The notes beneath the pieces are model-generated. The model was not told where the DNA came from and searched no databases. It saw nothing but the letters and a program-made list of their open reading frames with translations. Both the position numbers and the translations under genes were made by a program. Source: an uncultured Flavobacterium sp. (GTDB taxonomy: Bacteria > Bacteroidota > Bacteroidia > Flavobacteriales > Flavobacteriaceae). Taken from it: a stretch of 8,750 bases of DNA. How positions within the stretch are numbered: position 1 is the first letter of the stretch; each line of letters begins with the position of its first letter. The stretch spans positions 1 to 8,750 of the forward strand of contig NZ_CAMLRU010000112.1 in the NCBI RefSeq assembly GCF_946482535.1, read 5' to 3'. This document shows, one piece after another, positions 6,645 to 8,750 of this stretch.

Positions 6645-8552
6645 ATGAGTTATTACAAAATACTGAATTTGGAGCATTACTTCAAAATGTATAAAAAATC
6701 AATTCGCGAACCGCGTAAGTTTTGGGACCGAATTGCCGATGAAAATTTTACTTGGTACCAAAAATGGGATAAGGTTTTCGAATTTGATTTCCAACAAGCC
6801 CAATTCAAATGGTTTGTGGATGCCAAAGTGAACATCACTAAAAACTGTATCGACCGACATTTAGCCCGAAGAGGCGATAAAACCGCGATTATTTTCGAAC
6901 CTAACAATCCCGATGAAGCTGCACAGCATATTTCTTATAACGAATTGTACGCCAGGGTTTCCAAACTAGCCAATGTATTGCGTGACCAAGGCGTTCAAAA
7001 AGGCGATAGGGTTTGTATTTATTTACCGATGATTCCTGAGTTGGCTCTAGCGGTTTTGGCCTGCGCCCGAATCGGAGCGATTCACTCGGTAGTATTTGCC
7101 GGTTTCTCAGCTTCTGCTGTGGCTGCTCGTATCAATGACTGTGAATGTAAAGTGGTGATTACTTCTGATGGAAGTTATCGCGGCAATAAATCCATCGATT
7201 TAAAAGGAATTGTTGATGAAGCTTTAGAGAAATGCCCAACCGTTGAAAAAGTGTTTGTGGTAAAAAGAACCAACACTGAAGTAAAAATGAAAGAAGGCCG
7301 CGATTATTGGTTGCAACCGTTGTTAGACGAAGCTATTCCTAACAATGTAGCCGAAATCATGGATGCCGAAGATCCGCTGTTTATTCTGTATACTTCGGGT
7401 TCAACCGGAAAACCAAAAGGAATGGTTCACACTACTGCCGGTTATATGGTTTACACGGCTTATACGTTTAAGAATATTTTCAACTACGAAGAAAACGATA
7501 TTTACTGGTGTACTGCCGATATCGGTTGGATTACCGGACATTCCTATATTTTATACGGACCGTTATTAAACGGAGCGACTACTGTAATTTTTGAAGGTGT
7601 GCCTTCTTATCCGAATTTCAGTCGTTTTTGGGAAGTAATTGAAAAACATAAAATAACCCAATTCTACACGGCACCAACTGCCATTCGTGCTTTGGCCAAA
7701 GAGAGTTTGGATTACGTTCAAAAATATCCGTTGAGCTCGCTAAAAGTAATTGGCTCCGTTGGTGAACCGATTAATGAAGAGGCTTGGCACTGGTACAATG
7801 ACCACGTTGGTGGAAAGCGTTGCCCACTGGTAGATACATGGTGGCAAACTGAAACCGGTGGGATTATGATTTCGCCTATTCCGTTTGTGACGCCAACCAA
7901 ACCAACGTATGCTTCGTTACCATTACCGGGAATCCAACCGGTATTGATGGACGAGTTGCGCAATGAAATTGAAGGCAATCAAGTCACCGGTAGTTTGTGT
8001 ATTAAATTCCCATGGCCATCTATTGCGAGAACCATTTGGGGTGATCACCAACGGTATAAAGAAACCTATTTTACCGCTTTCCCTGGTAAATATTTCACCG
8101 GTGATGGTGCGTTACGCGATGAGGTTGGCTATTACAGAATTACCGGTAGAGTGGATGACGTAATTATTGTTTCGGGTCACAATTTAGGAACGGCGCCTAT
8201 TGAAGATGCCATCAATGAACATCCGGCTGTAGCTGAAAGCGCGATTGTTGGTTTCCCTCACGATATCAAAGGCAACGCCCTTTACGGTTTTGTGATTTTG
8301 AAAGAAGTAGGAGAAAGTCGAAACCAAGACAACTTGTCTAAAGAAATCAACCAATTAATCTCAGACCAAATCGGACCGATTGCCAAACTCGATAAAATCC
8401 AGTTTGTATCAGGCTTGCCTAAAACGCGTTCGGGCAAAATTATGCGCCGTATTTTGAGGAAAATAGCGGAAGGTGATTTCTCTAACTTTGGAGACATATC
8501 CACACTTTTGAATCCGGAAATAGTAGAAGAAATTAAAAACGGAAAACTATAA
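6645..8552 (+). CDS. acs: acetyl-CoA synthetase (acetate--CoA ligase, AMP-forming)
   Basis: A 635-residue cytosolic enzyme making acetyl-CoA from acetate, ATP and CoA through acetyl-AMP. Family length is about 630-660. Motifs: ATP loop YTSGSTGKPKG (249-259), GWITGHS (294-300), GSVGEPI (370-376), DTWWQTETGG (397-406), GRVDDV (501-506) and the adenylation lysine Lys598 in PKTRSGK. Pocket residues Ile296, Thr297, Val372 and Trp400 correspond to Val310, Thr311, Val386 and Trp414 of Salmonella Acs, so acetate is the expected substrate, unlike the synthetase gene before it. One oddity is that the hinge motif reads DVIIVSGHN, with Ile508 and Asn513 where classical Acs has Asn and Arg (Arg526 in Salmonella). 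The ATG is 176 nt after the previous stop and fits the family N-terminus. It ends at a strong hairpin terminator. Control by the upstream kinase/receiver pair is inferred from CrbS/CrbR systems. Confidence 0.92.
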   Translation: MSYYKILNLEHYFKMYKKSIREPRKFWDRIADENFTWYQKWDKVFEFDFQQAQFKWFVDAKVNITKNCIDRHLARRGDKTAIIFEPNNPDEAAQHISYNELYARVSKLANVLRDQGVQKGDRVCIYLPMIPELALAVLACARIGAIHSVVFAGFSASAVAARINDCECKVVITSDGSYRGNKSIDLKGIVDEALEKCPTVEKVFVVKRTNTEVKMKEGRDYWLQPLLDEAIPNNVAEIMDAEDPLFILYTSGSTGKPKGMVHTTAGYMVYTAYTFKNIFNYEENDIYWCTADIGWITGHSYILYGPLLNGATTVIFEGVPSYPNFSRFWEVIEKHKITQFYTAPTAIRALAKESLDYVQKYPLSSLKVIGSVGEPINEEAWHWYNDHVGGKRCPLVDTWWQTETGGIMISPIPFVTPTKPTYASLPLPGIQPVLMDELRNEIEGNQVTGSLCIKFPWPSIARTIWGDHQRYKETYFTAFPGKYFTGDGALRDEVGYYRITGRVDDVIIVSGHNLGTAPIEDAINEHPAVAESAIVGFPHDIKGNALYGFVILKEVGESRNQDNLSKEINQLISDQIGPIAKLDKIQFVSGLPKTRSGKIMRRILRKIAEGDFSNFGDISTLLNPEIVEEIKNGKL

Positions 8553-8556
8553 AAAC

Positions 8557-8588
8557 AAAAAACTCTGAATGTGAATTCAGAGTTTTTT
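8557..8588. terminator. bidirectional intrinsic terminator between convergent genes
   Basis: AACTCTGAAT (8561-8570) pairs perfectly with ATTCAGAGTT (8575-8584) around a GTGA loop. Flanking A4 (8557-8560) and T4 (8585-8588) extend the symmetry to 14 bp and supply a U tract in either direction. It can end acs on the plus strand and the convergent gene on the minus strand; the minus-strand stop codon begins within 4 nt of it. Confidence 0.9.
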
Positions 8589-8589
8589 G

Positions 8590-8750
8590 TTAATCTTTAA
8601 AAGATTCTGCCAGTTTGTTGAAACTCGGACTCATATCAAAATAAAACCCCTTGAGACCATAGGGATTCTCGGCTAGGGTTAAGTAATCATACATGCCTTC
8701 TATTAAACTTTGCTTGCCGCCAAATTCAAACCCTAATACATTGATTACAT
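8590..8750 (-). CDS. hypothetical protein, C-terminal end (5' part outside window)
   Basis: The minus strand is open from the window edge to a TAA at 8592-8590, giving 52 residues that begin VINVLGFEFGGKQ and end KLAESFKD. Codon choice looks like a real coding frame, and the stop sits right beside the bidirectional terminator, as expected for a convergent gene. The fragment is mixed aromatic and acidic, with no membrane helix and no motif I can name (segments YDYLTLAENPYGLKG and FYFDMSPSF). The family is not recognised and no function is proposed. Confidence 0.65.
   Translation of the reverse strand, partial: VINVLGFEFGGKQSLIEGMYDYLTLAENPYGLKGFYFDMSPSFNKLAESFKD

Overview
The window looks like chromosomal DNA of a Flavobacterium-like member of the Bacteroidota. 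The reasons are AT-rich DNA, starts without clear Shine-Dalgarno sequences, and protein sequences that resemble flavobacterial homologues as I remember them. No search was run. I see no RNA gene, insertion sequence, phage gene or CRISPR array.

Layout. (1) Positions 1-1208 hold the C-terminal half of an MFS transporter of the MHS (ProP/KgtP-like) type, then a 71-residue two-helix membrane protein, then a strong intrinsic terminator with a TTCG loop. (2) Positions 1236-4478 hold three tightly coupled genes: a 64-residue two-helix membrane protein, an 897-residue sodium:solute-symporter/histidine-kinase fusion (8-nt overlap), and a 121-residue stand-alone receiver protein (ATGA overlap). (3) Positions 4570-6468 encode an acyl-CoA synthetase whose pocket residues resemble propionyl-CoA synthetase PrpE/ACSS3. 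(4) Positions 6469-6644 are a non-coding gap with two short period-7 repeat arrays and a weak promoter candidate. (5) Positions 6645-8552 encode a canonical acetyl-CoA synthetase (acs), ending at a symmetric hairpin terminator. (6) Positions 8590-8750 hold the C-terminal end of an unrecognised gene on the opposite strand, converging on that terminator.

How they fit together. An SSS-type sensor kinase and a response regulator next to acetyl/propionyl-CoA synthetase genes recalls the CrbS/CrbR (MxtR/ErdR) acetate-switch systems of gammaproteobacteria, where the kinase controls acs expression. The version here differs in three visible ways: the regulator has no DNA-binding domain, the kinase has no PAS domain, and a small membrane protein resembling symporter small subunits (DUF3311-like) is translationally coupled to the kinase. 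A reasonable inference is a short-chain fatty acid sensing and activation locus. The ligand, the output partner of the receiver and the MFS substrate cannot be read from the sequence. This is a variant of a known theme rather than a clearly new system.
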